DNA from: Isoalcanivorax pacificus W11-5
GTDB lineage: Bacteria; Pseudomonadota; Gammaproteobacteria; Pseudomonadales; Alcanivoracaceae
DNA: 64,000 nt
Direction of reading: 5' to 3'
NCBI RefSeq assembly: GCF_000299335.2
Contig: NZ_CP004387.1
Coordinates: forward strand, 992,001-1,056,000
Of this stretch, positions 39,741 through 49,899 are shown in pieces. How positions within the stretch are numbered: position 1 is the stretch's first letter; each line of letters starts with the position of its first letter. The notes under the pieces are model-generated. The model was not told where the DNA came from, ran no database searches, and was given only the letters and a program-made list of their open reading frames with translations. The position numbers and the translations under genes are program-made.

Positions 39741-40059
39741 GGCTGCAATGGTCGAAAGGGGTTTTCCCTGGCCCCGGAGACTGCCTGCGCCGCAGACAAG
39801 GACGCTGCCCGCTGCCATTGGCAAGTAAAGAATGACGTCGTTGAATCGAAAGGCCCGGATTCCCGCCGGGCCTTTCTTTATTACAGGCAGGCGATGGGAT
39901 ACAGCACGAGGTCCGGTCGCCGGGTGGGGAAAAGCAGCCCGGTCAATCCTGCCGCCCTGCACCTGGCAACGGCCATGGCCCCATGATCCTGGCCCGGATA
40001 TTGCTTTCTTTTTGGTCAATCAAGGGCGGTTTCCGGGAACCTGCACCGCATGGTTGCTG
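39741..40059. other. Intergenic region between lpxC and dciA
   Basis: About 320 bp between convergent genes. Apart from the terminator at 39849-39875 I see no gene or RNA pattern. Confidence 0.6.
39849..39879 (+). terminator. Terminator of the dcw cluster after lpxC
   Basis: AAAGGCCCGG (39849-39858) and CCGGGCCTTT (39866-39875) form a 10-bp stem with a seven-base loop, then CTTTA. Confidence 0.92.
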
Positions 40060-40500
40060 TCAGTCTGCCAGGTTGGCGAGACGCAACAGTGATTCGCGCA
40101 GCCCCTCGTCCTCAATGCCCGCTGCGGCGTCACGCAGGCAGGCGGCGGCGGAGGCGGGCAGGACAGGCGCCGCACCGGTACGCACCGGCGCTGCCGCCAC
40201 CGGCGGGCGTGGTGTGGTATCCCGGGTGACGCGGATTTGCCAGTCGCTGGCCTGCAGCTCCTTGGCGATACGTGGTGCATGGAAACGCAGCAGTTGGGCC
40301 ACGGCATTGTTGTCGGCCATCAGCAGCAGGCGGCCGTCTTCCTGAAGGATATGGACGCGTGGCGCCAGTGCCGGCGGAAGTGAGCGGCAACTGACCGGCG
40401 CGGGCGCGCGGTACTCGGCAGCACGGTGACGCAACGCTTCCAGGTCGGGGCTGCCGTGAAGCAGTCGACTAATGGAGCGAGGGCCAATTGCCTTAGCCAT
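40060..40500 (-). CDS. dciA: DciA family (DUF721) replicative helicase loader
   Basis: A 146-aa protein at the position of the Pseudomonas DUF721 gene between lpxC and the M23 peptidase-secA genes. DciA loads the DnaB helicase in bacteria lacking DnaC. The KH-like N-terminal domain is suggested by LEALRHRAAEYRA, ALAPRVHILQEDGRLLLMADNNAVAQLLRFHAPRI; the C-terminal half is low-complexity, Ala/Pro-rich, as is usual. Divergent from the peptidase gene. Confidence 0.82.
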   Translation of the reverse strand: MAKAIGPRSISRLLHGSPDLEALRHRAAEYRAPAPVSCRSLPPALAPRVHILQEDGRLLLMADNNAVAQLLRFHAPRIAKELQASDWQIRVTRDTTPRPPVAAAPVRTGAAPVLPASAAACLRDAAAGIEDEGLRESLLRLANLAD

Positions 40501-40605
40501 AGTATTTTCCTAGTATAACCGCACAGAATGTAAACGAATTATAAAACTCTGCTCTAACATTTTGATTTTTAGGGTGTTTTCCTTCCGAAGCGAGCAAGCG
40601 GAAAT
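40501..40605. promoter_or_regulatory. AT-rich divergent promoter region, dciA / M23 peptidase
   Basis: This 105-bp gap is much AT-richer than its flanks and has TATAAC and TATAAA, either of which could be a -10 box. No clear -35 partner was found, so exact promoters are not assigned. Confidence 0.45.
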
Positions 40606-41538
40606 ATGAACATCATAGTCCTCAACAGCCGTGGCCACCAGTCGCGCGCTTTGCGATTGCCGCGTCACCTGCCCGGACTCCTGCTGGCGGTATTGTTTGT
40701 GATACCGGCGATGGTGGGCGTTGGGGCCTATTACGCGATGTACCACTGGGGTGATCCGGTGCTGGATCAGCGCATGACCGCCCGTTGGCAGGATGAACTG
40801 GCGTCCCAGCGCGGTGCGCTGGACGAGCTCAACCGTCGTACCGACGAAGAATTGCGTGCGCTCACCATCCGTCTTGCCGACATGCAGGCCCGCCTGATGC
40901 GGATCGATGCCCTGGGAGAACGGCTGGTGGATATCGCCGGCATCCCCTCTGATGAATTCGATTTCAGCGCTCCGGCCGCCGTAGGTGGCCCGGAATTGCC
41001 TGAAGAACGGTCCCTGGCCTATACCGCCCCTTCCTTTACTCAGGCACTGACCGATCTGGCCGTGACCCTGGACCGTCGTGAAGAACAGCTCTCCATCCTT
41101 GAGCGCCTGATGGACAACCGCCGGATTGCCGAGAAGGCAGAACTGTCTGGCCGTCCGATCGTGCGCGGCTGGCTGTCCTCCCGTTTTGGCCAGCGTACGG
41201 ATCCGTTCAGTGGCCGCCTGACCATGCACCGTGGTGTGGATTTCGCCGCCAAGGACGGGTCGGATGTGGTGGCGACCGGTGCCGGCGTGGTGACCTTTGC
41301 CGGTCAGCGCTGGGGGTATGGCAACCTGGTGGAAGTGAATCATGGCAATGGCGTCGCCACCCGGTATGCCCACATGAAAGAAGTGCTGGTGAGCGCGGGT
41401 GACATCGTGCGGGCCGGTGATGTGATTGCCGTTGTGGGCTCCACCGGCCGTTCCACTGGCCCGCACGTGCACTATGAAGTGCTGCGCAACGGGCGTCAGG
41501 TTGACCCGACACCGTATATTGTCCGGGCGCGCCGCTGA
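40606..41538 (+). CDS. M23 family metallopeptidase (LytM-type)
   Basis: A 310-aa inner-membrane-anchored peptidase or regulator of peptidoglycan amidases. One N-terminal helix (about residues 24-45), a coiled-coil segment around residues 60-110 (LNRRTDEELRALTIRLADMQ), and a C-terminal LytM domain. The zinc ligands are visible: histidine and aspartate in MHRGVDFAAKDG and the histidines in GPHVHYEVL; HMKEVLVSAGDIV is also typical. Because the zinc residues are complete, it may be an active endopeptidase. The lpxC-dciA-M23-secA order is the Pseudomonas one. Confidence 0.93.
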   Translation: MNIIVLNSRGHQSRALRLPRHLPGLLLAVLFVIPAMVGVGAYYAMYHWGDPVLDQRMTARWQDELASQRGALDELNRRTDEELRALTIRLADMQARLMRIDALGERLVDIAGIPSDEFDFSAPAAVGGPELPEERSLAYTAPSFTQALTDLAVTLDRREEQLSILERLMDNRRIAEKAELSGRPIVRGWLSSRFGQRTDPFSGRLTMHRGVDFAAKDGSDVVATGAGVVTFAGQRWGYGNLVEVNHGNGVATRYAHMKEVLVSAGDIVRAGDVIAVVGSTGRSTGPHVHYEVLRNGRQVDPTPYIVRARR

Positions 41539-41610
41539 GCGCGTCGGGACGCCTTGTGCCTGGTTGCAGGCGTCCGTTCCTGAAGTGTGTCCGCTGCCGT
41601 CTTATCGCAT

Positions 41611-41633
41611 GGCGTGATATCAGCTATCACGCC
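41611..41633. promoter_or_regulatory. Perfect inverted repeat upstream of secA
   Basis: GGCGTGATA and TATCACGCC, 9 bp each with a five-base centre, between the peptidase and secA. No T-run follows. It could be an operator or mRNA hairpin. The rest of the 283-bp gap (41539-41821) has no secM-like reading frame that I can recognise. Confidence 0.5.
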
Positions 41634-41821
41634 GATTGTGTGCCGTTCCTGCATAAAAATCCGGCAATCCGGTCAATGTCATCACCGCTTGGCACAGGCG
41701 GTCTTGATCCGTACTCTTATGTCCCCATGTTGCCTGACACCCGCTTGTTTGCCGTGGGTGGCAAGGCCCGTTCGCAGCGCTGTGCGCTGCGTTTAATTTT
41801 TGATCAGATGCCGGAAGTTCC

Positions 41822-44554
41822 ATGCTCTCAGCCATTGTAAAGTCCATCTTTGGAAGCAAGAACGAACGTGAAATCAAGCGCATGAGGCGCATCGTCACGG
41901 AAATCAACGCGTTCGGTGAGGACCTGCAGAAGGCTGACGACGCGGCCCTTCAGGCACGTACGGCAGAGCTCAAGCAGGCCTATCAGGAAGGCCGCTCACT
42001 GGACGAACTCTTGCCGGAAGCCTTTGCCGTGGTGCGCGAAGGCGCCACCCGGGTGCTGGGCATGCGTCACTTCGATGTCCAGTTGATGGGCGGCATTGCC
42101 CTGCACGAAGGCCGTATCGCAGAGATGCGTACCGGGGAAGGTAAAACGCTGACGGCGACCCTGCCGGTGTATCTCAATGCACTGTCCGGCGACGGCGTGC
42201 ATGTGGTGACGGTGAACGACTACCTGGCCGAGCGTGACGCCAACTGGATGCGGCCGCTGTACGAATTCCTCGGCCTGTCGGTGGGAGTGATCCTGTCGCA
42301 GCAGCCCCCCGATGTTAAAAAGGAAGCCTACGCGGCCGACATCACCTACGGCACCAACAACGAATTCGGTTTCGACTACCTGCGCGACAACATGGCTTTC
42401 CGCCTGGAAGACCGGGTGCAACGCCCGCTCAATTATGCGCTGGTGGACGAGGTGGACTCGATCCTGATCGATGAAGCGCGTACGCCGCTGATCATTTCCG
42501 GCCCGGCGTCCGACAGCTCTGAAATGTACAAGCGCATCAACACGCTGATGCCGCGCCTGAAACGGCATACGGATGAGCAAGACGGCGATTACATCATCGA
42601 TGAGAAAAGCCGCCAGGTGGAACTGACCGAACAGGGTCACCAGCTGGTTGAGCAACTGCTGTCCGAATCGGGCCTGCTGGAAGAGGGCGAGAGCCTGTAT
42701 TCCGCCCAGAGCCTGGCGCTGCTGCACCATGTGCATGCGGCGCTGAAAGCGCATGTCCTGTTTCACCGTGACCGCGATTACATCGTGCAGAACGGCCAGA
42801 TCGTGATTGTCGATGAACACACCGGCCGTACCATGCCGGGCCGTCGCTGGTCGGAAGGCATCCACCAGGCGGTGGAAGCCAAGGAGCAACTGGAAGTCCA
42901 GCAGGAAAACCAGACGCTGGCGTCGACGACCTTCCAGAACTACTTCCGCCTGTATCGCAAGCTCTCCGGCATGACCGGTACGGCGGATACCGAGGCGCCG
43001 GAATTCCGTCAGATTTACGGGCTGGACGTGGTGGTGATCCCCACGCACCGGCCGATGGCGCGGGTCGATGCCGATGATCTGGTCTACCTGTCGTTGGAAG
43101 AAAAATACGACGCCATCATCCAGGCGGTGCAAGAGACCGTGGAGAAAGGCGCGCCTGTGCTGGTGGGGACCGCCACGATTGCCGCTTCGGAATATCTGTC
43201 CAATCGCCTGAAGCAGGCCGGTATTGCGCACGAAGTGCTGAACGCGAAGTTCCACCGCCGCGAAGCGGAAATTATCGCGCAGGCCGGGCGGCCGGGCGCG
43301 GTCACCATCGCCACCAACATGGCCGGCCGGGGTACCGATATTGTGCTCGGCGGTAATCCGGACGAAGCTGTCCGTGCGCTGGAAAACCCCACCGAAAGCG
43401 ATATTGCGGCGGCACGTGCGCAATGGAAAACGGACCATGAGCGGGTACTGGCTTCCGGCGGCCTGCACATCATCGGAACCGAGCGTCACGAATCGCGGCG
43501 TATCGACAACCAGCTGCGCGGCCGGGCCGGCCGTCAGGGCGATCCGGGCCACACCCGCTTCTTCCTGTCCATGGAAGATGACCTGATGCGCATCTTCGCC
43601 TCCGACCGCATTCGCAATATGATGCGCTCGCTGGGCCTGGAGCAGGGTGAGGCGATCGAACACCGCTGGGTCACACGTGCGATCGAAAATGCGCAGCGCA
43701 AAGTGGAAGGCCGCAACTTCGATATCCGCAAGAACCTGCTTGAATACGATGACGTGGCCAACGACCAGCGCCGTGTCATCTACAACCAGCGCGATGAAAT
43801 CCTGGCCTCCGACGATCTGTCTGAAAGCGTGCGCGCCATCCGCCGTGATGTGATGACCGAGGTCGTGCATACGTACCTGCCGCCGGGCTCCATTGACGAG
43901 CAATGGGATGTTGCCGGGCTGGAACAGGCGCTGGAAAACGAATACCACGTGCAGATGCCGGTCAGCCGCTGGCTGGAGGAAGATACCAGCCTGCATATCG
44001 ACGGTGTGGTGGAGCGCGTGGTGGCGACCATGGAAGAAGCCTACGCCGCCAAGGAAGATCAGGTGGACACCATGGGCATCTCGCTGCGCAAGGTGGAAAA
44101 GCATCTGGTGCTGCAAGTGCTCGACCGCCACTGGAAAGATCACCTGGCCAGCATGGACCACCTGCGCCAGGGTATTCATCTGCGTGGTTACGCACAGAAA
44201 AACCCGAAGCAGGAATACAAGCGCGAGGCATTCGAGCTGTTCCAGGAAATGATGACGCAGATCCAGCACGAACTGATCCGTGTCCTCAGCACGCTGGAAC
44301 TGCGGCGCGACGATGCGGTGGAACGTCTGGAGCAGCAGCGTGCCGAGGAAGCCCGCCGTATGGCCGAGCAAATGCGTGCACAGACACCGGAAATGGGGAC
44401 CCGTGGCGTGGCGCGTGAACAGAGCGGCGCGGAAACGGGTGGCGACACGGCGCAGCCGTTCGTGCGTGACGGTCGCAAGGTCGGCCGCAACGAGCCTTGC
44501 TGGTGTGGTTCGGGCAAGAAGTACAAGCATTGTCACGGCCAGCTCGAAAGCTGA
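41822..44554 (+). CDS. secA: Preprotein translocase ATPase SecA
   Basis: Motor of the general secretion pathway, 910 aa, pushing preproteins through SecYEG. Walker A is [11 protein letters not shown] (Gly105-Thr109); [20 protein letters not shown] is the DEAD-like box; [18 protein letters not shown] and [10 protein letters not shown] lie in the second helicase domain. The C-terminal zinc finger is [13 protein letters not shown] (C893, C895, C904, H905), the SecB-binding end. The usual length for gammaproteobacteria. Confidence 0.99.
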   Translation: MLSAIVKSIFGSKNEREIKRMRRIVTEINAFGEDLQKADDAALQARTAELKQAYQEGRSLDELLPEAFAVVREGATRVLGMRHFDVQLMGGIALHEGRIAEMRTGEGKTLTATLPVYLNALSGDGVHVVTVNDYLAERDANWMRPLYEFLGLSVGVILSQQPPDVKKEAYAADITYGTNNEFGFDYLRDNMAFRLEDRVQRPLNYALVDEVDSILIDEARTPLIISGPASDSSEMYKRINTLMPRLKRHTDEQDGDYIIDEKSRQVELTEQGHQLVEQLLSESGLLEEGESLYSAQSLALLHHVHAALKAHVLFHRDRDYIVQNGQIVIVDEHTGRTMPGRRWSEGIHQAVEAKEQLEVQQENQTLASTTFQNYFRLYRKLSGMTGTADTEAPEFRQIYGLDVVVIPTHRPMARVDADDLVYLSLEEKYDAIIQAVQETVEKGAPVLVGTATIAASEYLSNRLKQAGIAHEVLNAKFHRREAEIIAQAGRPGAVTIATNMAGRGTDIVLGGNPDEAVRALENPTESDIAAARAQWKTDHERVLASGGLHIIGTERHESRRIDNQLRGRAGRQGDPGHTRFFLSMEDDLMRIFASDRIRNMMRSLGLEQGEAIEHRWVTRAIENAQRKVEGRNFDIRKNLLEYDDVANDQRRVIYNQRDEILASDDLSESVRAIRRDVMTEVVHTYLPPGSIDEQWDVAGLEQALENEYHVQMPVSRWLEEDTSLHIDGVVERVVATMEEAYAAKEDQVDTMGISLRKVEKHLVLQVLDRHWKDHLASMDHLRQGIHLRGYAQKNPKQEYKREAFELFQEMMTQIQHELIRVLSTLELRRDDAVERLEQQRAEEARRMAEQMRAQTPEMGTRGVAREQSGAETGGDTAQPFVRDGRKVGRNEPCWCGSGKKYKHCHGQLES

Positions 44555-44577
44555 CCGTTTGCCACAAGGCCGTATCC

Positions 44578-44604
44578 GACAACCCGCCGTCCTGGCGGGT
44601 TGTC
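44578..44604 (+). terminator. Hairpin terminator after secA
   Basis: GACAACCCGCC (44578-44588) and GGCGGGTTGTC (44594-44604) form a perfect 11-bp stem with a five-base loop, followed only by CGTTTG, so the U-tract is weak. Confidence 0.65.
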
Positions 44605-44692
44605 CGTTTGTGGCCCCCGCAGGCGCTGGCAATCGTGCCGGCCCCCATGAATAATGCACCCTCTTCAGTCTTATTCGTTGCCGAGGCATGCA

Positions 44693-45892
44693 ATGCAGAG
44701 TCAGTGGTTCCCGGTGCCGGGTGTGCGCCTGGCAGCCGTCGAGGCGGGTATCAAGAAAGCCAACCGGCGTGATCTGGTGGTGCTGGCACTGTCGGAAGGC
44801 AGCCGCACCGCCGGCGTGTTCACGCTGAACCGGTTCTGCGCCGCGCCAGTGCAGGTGGCAAAAGAACACCTGGCTACCCGTGCTCCCCGTTATCTGTTGA
44901 TCAACACCGGTTACGCCAACGCAGGCACCGGCGAGGAAGGCATGCGCCGTTGTCTGGCGACCTGCGCGTTGCTGGCGGAACAGGCCGGCTGCGCGCCGGA
45001 GGAAGTGCTGCCGTATTCCACCGGCGTGATCGGTGAACTGTTCAGCCTGCCGCCGTTCGAGCGAGGGCTGCCGTTGGCACTGGATGCGCTGGATGAACAC
45101 GGCTGGGGCCGTGCCGCAGAAGGCATCATGACCACTGACACCCGGCCCAAGCTGACCAGCCGTCGCGTGCGCCTCGGCGAGCACGAGATCACCGTCACCG
45201 GCATGGCGAAAGGCGCCGGCATGATCAAACCGAACATGGCGACCATGCTGGGTTTTATTGCCACGGACGCGAATATTGCCCAGCCGTTGCTGGAGCGCTG
45301 GACACGCGAGTTGGCGGATCGCTCTTTCAATCGCATCACCATCGATGGCGATACCTCCACCAATGACGCCTGCATGCTGATCGCCACCGGCCAGACCGGC
45401 CCGGAGATCAGCGACGAGCACGACGCCGATGCACGCATGCTGTTCCAGACGCTGGAGCAGGTGTTTGTGGAACTGGCCCAGGGCATCGTGCGCGATGGCG
45501 AAGGCGCGACCAAGTTCGTTGCCGTGGACGTGGCCGGTGCGGTCAGCAATGAGGACGCGCGCATCGTGGCCGAAACCGTGGCCCATTCGCCGTTGGTAAA
45601 AACCGCACTGTTCGCGTCGGATCCCAACTGGGGCCGTATTCTTGCCGCCGTGGGCCGTGCGCCGATTGCCGCGCTGGATGTGGGCCAGGTCAATATCTGG
45701 CTGGATGCCGTGCAGATCGTCGCCAACGGCGGTGTGGCACCGGATTACACCGAAGCCCGTGGCGCTGCGGTGATGGCCCAGGCGGACATTAACATCCGTA
45801 TCGATCTGGGGGCGGGCGCAGGCACTTGCTGTGTCTGGACCTGCGATTTCAGTTACGACTACGTCAAGATCAATGCCGAATACCGTACCTGA
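44693..45892 (+). CDS. argJ: Glutamate N-acetyltransferase / amino-acid acetyltransferase ArgJ
   Basis: Transfers acetyl from N-acetylornithine to glutamate in arginine synthesis; 399 aa. The precursor cleaves itself before the nucleophilic threonine T184 in KPNMATMLGF. LINTGYANAGTGEEG, STGVIGEL and SDPNWGRILAAVGRA are further family marks. GAGG precedes ATG 44693. The gene is followed by the Nudix gene after 30 bp, as in Pseudomonas. Confidence 0.97.
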   Translation: MQSQWFPVPGVRLAAVEAGIKKANRRDLVVLALSEGSRTAGVFTLNRFCAAPVQVAKEHLATRAPRYLLINTGYANAGTGEEGMRRCLATCALLAEQAGCAPEEVLPYSTGVIGELFSLPPFERGLPLALDALDEHGWGRAAEGIMTTDTRPKLTSRRVRLGEHEITVTGMAKGAGMIKPNMATMLGFIATDANIAQPLLERWTRELADRSFNRITIDGDTSTNDACMLIATGQTGPEISDEHDADARMLFQTLEQVFVELAQGIVRDGEGATKFVAVDVAGAVSNEDARIVAETVAHSPLVKTALFASDPNWGRILAAVGRAPIAALDVGQVNIWLDAVQIVANGGVAPDYTEARGAAVMAQADINIRIDLGAGAGTCCVWTCDFSYDYVKINAEYRT

Positions 45893-45922
45893 TTTGCCGT
45901 ATGTCCCCACGGGGCGCTACTG

Positions 45923-46834
45923 ATGCTGCTCGTCGTTGCTGCCATCATCCGTGGCCCGGACGGTCGCATCCTGCTGAGCCAGCGGCCCGCTCACAAACAC
46001 AAGGGCGGCTGCTGGGAATTTCCCGGCGGCAAGGTCGAGGCGGGTGAAGCACTGGACACTGCGCTGGCGCGTGAGCTGGAAGAAGAGCTTGGTCTGCGTG
46101 TGCGCGCCTGCCAGCCATTCATGACCATTGAGCATCATTACCCGGAATTGTCCGTTCGTCTGTGTTTCCGCGAAGTCACTGCCTTCGAGGGGCAGCCGGT
46201 CGGGCGCGAAGGCCAGCCCGTGCAGTGGTTCACGCCGGGAGAGCTGGGCGCCCTGGATTTTCCGGAGGCCAATCAGCCGGTGGTGAAGGCGCTGGCATTG
46301 CCGGATCAATGGTTGATCCTGCCAACCCCCCTGCCAGCGGACTGGCGCGAGGCACTGCCGCGCAGTATCGCGGCTGGGGCGACGCTGGTGTACCTGCGTG
46401 GTGTGGAGGAGGTGTCGCTGTTGCGAGAGCTGGTGCAGTGCTGCCATGCCGGCGGTGCACTGGCGTTGGTGGCGGATGACCCGGCACTGGCTACCGCCGT
46501 GGCGGCCGATGGGGTGCATCTGCGTCAGCAGCAGGCGATGCGATTAAAGCAAAAACCCGCGCAGCCCTGGATTTCCATGGCCTGTCATGACCAGGCCTCG
46601 TTGGCACACGCCGTGGCGTTGGGTGCTGACATGGTGTTGTTGTCCCCTGTCCGGGAGACACCGACCCATCCGGGGCAACCAGGAATGGGATGGCCATCGT
46701 TTCGCGCGCTGGCGGAAGGCCTGCCGTTGCCGGTGTATGCACTGGGAGGCGTGACGCCTGCGGAGGTGCGGCAGGCGCGCGAAGCCGGTGCGCGCGGAGT
46801 GGCGGGGATCAGAGGGTTCTGGCGATCTTGTTGA
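45923..46834 (+). CDS. Nudix hydrolase (MutT-like) fused to a thiamine-phosphate-synthase-like domain
   Basis: A 303-aa two-domain protein. Residues 1-130 are a MutT-type Nudix domain with a full box, GGKVEAGEALDTALARELEE then ELG; this part probably hydrolyses 8-oxo-dGTP. From about residue 140 the chain resembles ThiE/TenI TIM barrels: ALVADDPALATAVAADGVHL, GADMVLLSPV and LPVYALGGVTPAEVRQAREAGARGVAGI. The same fusion occurs beside argJ-secA in Pseudomonas. The second domain's function is not established. Confidence 0.92.
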   Translation: MLLVVAAIIRGPDGRILLSQRPAHKHKGGCWEFPGGKVEAGEALDTALARELEEELGLRVRACQPFMTIEHHYPELSVRLCFREVTAFEGQPVGREGQPVQWFTPGELGALDFPEANQPVVKALALPDQWLILPTPLPADWREALPRSIAAGATLVYLRGVEEVSLLRELVQCCHAGGALALVADDPALATAVAADGVHLRQQQAMRLKQKPAQPWISMACHDQASLAHAVALGADMVLLSPVRETPTHPGQPGMGWPSFRALAEGLPLPVYALGGVTPAEVRQAREAGARGVAGIRGFWRSC

Positions 46835-46841
46835 ATTGTGG

Positions 46842-46879
46842 CGGAGGGAGCGCGGCGAATCCTGCCATCTCTCCCTCCG
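46842..46879. terminator. Inverted repeat between convergent genes
   Basis: CGGAGGGAG (46842-46850) pairs with CTCCCTCCG (46871-46879) in the short gap between the Nudix gene and yacG. No T-run; possibly a Rho-assisted end. Confidence 0.45.
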
Positions 46880-46882
46880 TGC

Positions 46883-47065
46883 TCAGAACTCATCGTTGAA
46901 GTCTTCAGGCTCCGCCGGTATCGCATGCCGTTCTGCGGCCCAGTCTCCCAGGTCGATCAGCTTGCAGCGTTCCGAACAGAAGGGCCGCCATGGGTTGTCG
47001 CTGCGCCATTGTATGGGCTTGCGGCATTGCGGGCAGGCCAGGATGCGGGCGGTGTCGTCGGTCAT
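46883..47065 (-). CDS. yacG: DNA gyrase inhibitor YacG
   Basis: A 60-aa zinc-finger protein that binds GyrB and blocks gyrase-DNA binding in E. coli. Zinc ligands CPQC and CSERC are 19 residues apart, followed by [16 protein letters not shown], the family signature. The start MTDDTARI at 47065 fits the family length; the frame is open farther upstream into coaE. It follows coaE by four bases. Confidence 0.95.
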   Translation of the reverse strand: MTDDTARILACPQCRKPIQWRSDNPWRPFCSERCKLIDLGDWAAERHAIPAEPEDFNDEF

Positions 47066-47069
47066 CGGA

Positions 47070-47684
47070 TCATCCTCCGCTGGCTGAATGGTCGGCCGCC
47101 AGCGCCAGGTACTGCTGGTGCAGAGCGTCCAGTTTCTGATGCAGGTGTGCAAGCAGGCCATCGTTGAGCAGTACATCATCGGCCCGCCCGATTCTCGCCT
47201 GGCGCGGCATTTGTGCGGCAATGATGGCCTCCACCTGTTTGCGTGCCACCTTGTCGCGGGCGGTGGTGCGTGCCAGTTGCAGTGTCTCCGGCGCGTCGAT
47301 CAGCAGAATACGGTGCGTCAGTTGGTGCTGGCTGGTGTCCAGCAGCAGGGGGGACACCAGCAGCGTATACGGCGAGGTCGAGGCGGCAATCTGGCGACGG
47401 ATTTCCTCGCCGATGGCGGGGTGGGTGATGGCTTCCAGAGCCTGGCGTTCGGCCGCATCGGCAAACACGATCTCGCGCAGGGCGCGGCGGTCGAGACTGC
47501 CGTCGGCAGCAATTACGCCAGTGCCGAAGCGCTCACGAATCAATCCCAGCGCCGGCTGGCCCGGCTCCACGATGACTCGCGAGGCCAGATCGGCATCGAC
47601 GATGGTAATGCCTTTGCCGGCGAGGTAATCCGAAGCGGCTGTCTTGCCGCTGCCGATGCCGCCGGTCAGTCCTACAACGAACAT
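47070..47684 (-). CDS. coaE: Dephospho-CoA kinase
   Basis: Last step of coenzyme A synthesis; 204 aa. P-loop GGIGSGKT (residues 8-15), then [24 protein letters not shown] and [20 protein letters not shown]. It sits between pilD and yacG as in Pseudomonas; a palindromic element separates it from pilD. Confidence 0.97.
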   Translation of the reverse strand: MFVVGLTGGIGSGKTAASDYLAGKGITIVDADLASRVIVEPGQPALGLIRERFGTGVIAADGSLDRRALREIVFADAAERQALEAITHPAIGEEIRRQIAASTSPYTLLVSPLLLDTSQHQLTHRILLIDAPETLQLARTTARDKVARKQVEAIIAAQMPRQARIGRADDVLLNDGLLAHLHQKLDALHQQYLALAADHSASGG

Positions 47685-47697
47685 GGGGACTCCTTCG

Positions 47698-47782
47698 GAG
47701 CCCGCTGCGGGCTACGAGCAGCGAGCGGCGAGCTTTTTCCTCGTAGCCCGTAGCCTGCGGCTCGCAGCTGCCGCGCAGCGGC
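47698..47782. repeat. REP-like palindromic element between pilD and coaE
   Basis: Core arms GGGCTACGAG (47709-47718) and CTCGTAGCCC (47740-47749) are perfect; flanking GC-rich arms extend the pairing imperfectly. Similar in size and core to the element at 21135-21196. Confidence 0.65.
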
Positions 47783-48655
47783 TCAAAACTTCATCAGGCC
47801 AAGGTAGGCATCGATGATCTGGTTGCCCCAGAGCAGGGCAATCAGGCCGGCACCCGCCAGATAAGGGCCAAACGGGATGCCCTGACCGTGGCGGATCGTG
47901 CCCGTGGCGAGCAGGATGCCGCCTACCACGGCGCCGACGAGGGACGATAGCAGAATCACCAGTGGCAGCAACTGCCAACCCAGCCAGGCACCGAGTGCAG
48001 CGAGCAGTTTGAAGTCGCCGTAACCCATGCCTTCCTTGCCTGTCAGCAGCTTGAAGGCCCAGTAAAGGCACCACAGCGTCATATAGCCGAGCACGGCACC
48101 GGCCACGGCGTCATGCAGCGGGACGGGCGAGATGCCTGCCCAGGCGGCCAGCAGGCCGGCCCACAGCAGCGGATAGTTGAGTGAGTCGGGCAGCAGGGTC
48201 GTGTCGAAGTCGATCAGTGCCAGCGCCAGCAGGGTCCAGAGCGCGAACAGCATCGCGGCCAGCCAGGGGCCGTAACCAAAATGCCAGGCGGCCAGGGCGC
48301 CGAGCAGGCCCGCGCACAGCTCCACCACCGGGTAACGCATGGCAATACCGTTGTCGCACTGGCTGCACTTGCCGCGCAGAAACAGCCAGCTCAGGACGGG
48401 CACGTTTTCGTACCAGCGAATCTGATGATTGCAGTGCGGGCAACGCGAGCGGGGGACGACCAGATTGAAACGCGGGCCTGCGGGTTCCTCCGGCAGATCC
48501 AGCATGGCACGGGCCTCTGCCTGCCAGGCGGTTTCCATCATGCGTGGCAGGCGGTACACCACCACATTGATAAAGCTGCCCACGAGCAGGCCGAGAATAA
48601 ATACCAGTACAGTGAGCAGTACCGGGCTGGTCTGCAGCAGATCCGTCAAGGTCAT
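47783..48655 (-). CDS. pilD: Prepilin peptidase / N-methyltransferase PilD
   Basis: Membrane aspartyl protease, 290 aa, that cleaves and N-methylates type IV prepilins and pseudopilins. The cytoplasmic zinc loop has CPHC and CSQC; the catalytic aspartates are in LIDFDTTLLPD and GMGYGDFKLLAALGAWLG. About eight helices. It follows pilC by 12 bp. Substrate in this window: PilA. Confidence 0.97.
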   Translation of the reverse strand: MTLTDLLQTSPVLLTVLVFILGLLVGSFINVVVYRLPRMMETAWQAEARAMLDLPEEPAGPRFNLVVPRSRCPHCNHQIRWYENVPVLSWLFLRGKCSQCDNGIAMRYPVVELCAGLLGALAAWHFGYGPWLAAMLFALWTLLALALIDFDTTLLPDSLNYPLLWAGLLAAWAGISPVPLHDAVAGAVLGYMTLWCLYWAFKLLTGKEGMGYGDFKLLAALGAWLGWQLLPLVILLSSLVGAVVGGILLATGTIRHGQGIPFGPYLAGAGLIALLWGNQIIDAYLGLMKF

Positions 48656-48667
48656 CGTATCGTCGTC

Positions 48668-49897
48668 TTACATCATGTTGCCGAGCTGGAAGATAGGCAG
48701 GTACATGGCGACGATCAGGCCGCCCACGACGATGCCGAGGAAGCTCATGATCAGCGGTTCCATCATGCTGGTCAAACCGTCCACCGCATTGTCCACCTCA
48801 TCCTCGAAGTGCTGGGCAACTTTGGCCAGCATGGCATCCAGTGCGCCGGATTCTTCGCCGATGGCGGTCATCTGCAACGCCATGCTGGGGAATACGCCGG
48901 TAGAACGCATGGCGAACTGCAGTTGCTGGCCGGTGGAGACATCATCGCGGATGCGGTAGACGGCGTTACGGTAGACGGCATTGCCGGTGGCGCCGGCGCA
49001 GGCTTCCAGGGCGTCGATCAACGGCACGCCGGCCGAGAAGGTGGTGGAGAGCGTGCGGGCGTAACGGGCGACGGTGGCCTTGTAGATGATGTCGCCCACG
49101 ACCGGCAGCTTCAGGTACAGCCGGTCGAGTGCATCAGAGAACGCCTTGGAGCGACGCTTCAATGTTGTGATGGCAAAAATGAAGGCGGCGATGCCCACCA
49201 CGATCATCAGGCCATTCTTCTGCATGCTCTCCGACAGGTTGATCACGAACTGGGTCATGGCCGGCAACTCGGCGCCGAAGCCTTCGAACAGGGTCTGGAA
49301 GGTGGGTACCACCTTGATCAGCAGGATACCTGTAACCACGCCGGCCACGACCATTACGGTAGCGGGGTATTTCATGGCCTTCTTGATCTTGGCTTTCAGT
49401 GCCTCGCTCTTTTCCTTGTAGAGCGCCACGCGGTCCAGCATGGTTTCCAGCGCACCGGACTGTTCACCGGCTTCCACCAGACTGCAGTAGAGATCGTCAA
49501 AATACTTCGGATGGTTGCGCAAGGCATTCGCAAAATTGGTGCCGCCTTCAATATCGGTCTTGATCTTCAGCACCACCTCTTTCATGGTCGCGTTGTCCAG
49601 ACCTTCGGCAACAATATCGAACGACTGCACCAGCGGCACGCCGGCCTTCATCATGGTGGCGAGCTGGCGGGTGAAGATCGCGATGTCCGAGGGCTTGATG
49701 CTCTTCTTGCCGCCGAAGCTGAGCTCCGACTTCTTACGCACCCGTTTGACATTGATCCCCTGCTTGCGCAGTTCGGCGCGCGCCAGTGCAGGATTGGTGG
49801 TCAGTATCTCGCCCTTGATGCGGGAGCCCTTGCGGTCCGTCCCTTCATACTGGAAGGTGGCTTTCTTGACCTGCTTGACTGCTGCTGCTTTCGCCAT
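48668..49897 (-). CDS. pilC: Type IV pilus inner-membrane platform protein PilC
   Basis: A 409-aa protein with two GspF repeats (residues about 70-190 and 275-400) and three membrane helices. FTRQLATMMKAGVPLVQSFD opens the first repeat, YARTLSTTFSAGVPLIDALE the second; MIAIGEESG-type motifs and a GALDAML follow. It transmits PilB work to pilin assembly. It begins two bases after pilB ends. Confidence 0.97.
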   Translation of the reverse strand: MAKAAAVKQVKKATFQYEGTDRKGSRIKGEILTTNPALARAELRKQGINVKRVRKKSELSFGGKKSIKPSDIAIFTRQLATMMKAGVPLVQSFDIVAEGLDNATMKEVVLKIKTDIEGGTNFANALRNHPKYFDDLYCSLVEAGEQSGALETMLDRVALYKEKSEALKAKIKKAMKYPATVMVVAGVVTGILLIKVVPTFQTLFEGFGAELPAMTQFVINLSESMQKNGLMIVVGIAAFIFAITTLKRRSKAFSDALDRLYLKLPVVGDIIYKATVARYARTLSTTFSAGVPLIDALEACAGATGNAVYRNAVYRIRDDVSTGQQLQFAMRSTGVFPSMALQMTAIGEESGALDAMLAKVAQHFEDEVDNAVDGLTSMMEPLIMSFLGIVVGGLIVAMYLPIFQLGNMM

Positions 49898-49899
49898 GA

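Noticed and set aside
41996-45910. 1304-codon minus-strand open frame
   Set aside because: Antisense to secA and argJ, both certain; long antisense frames are expected in GC-rich coding DNA.
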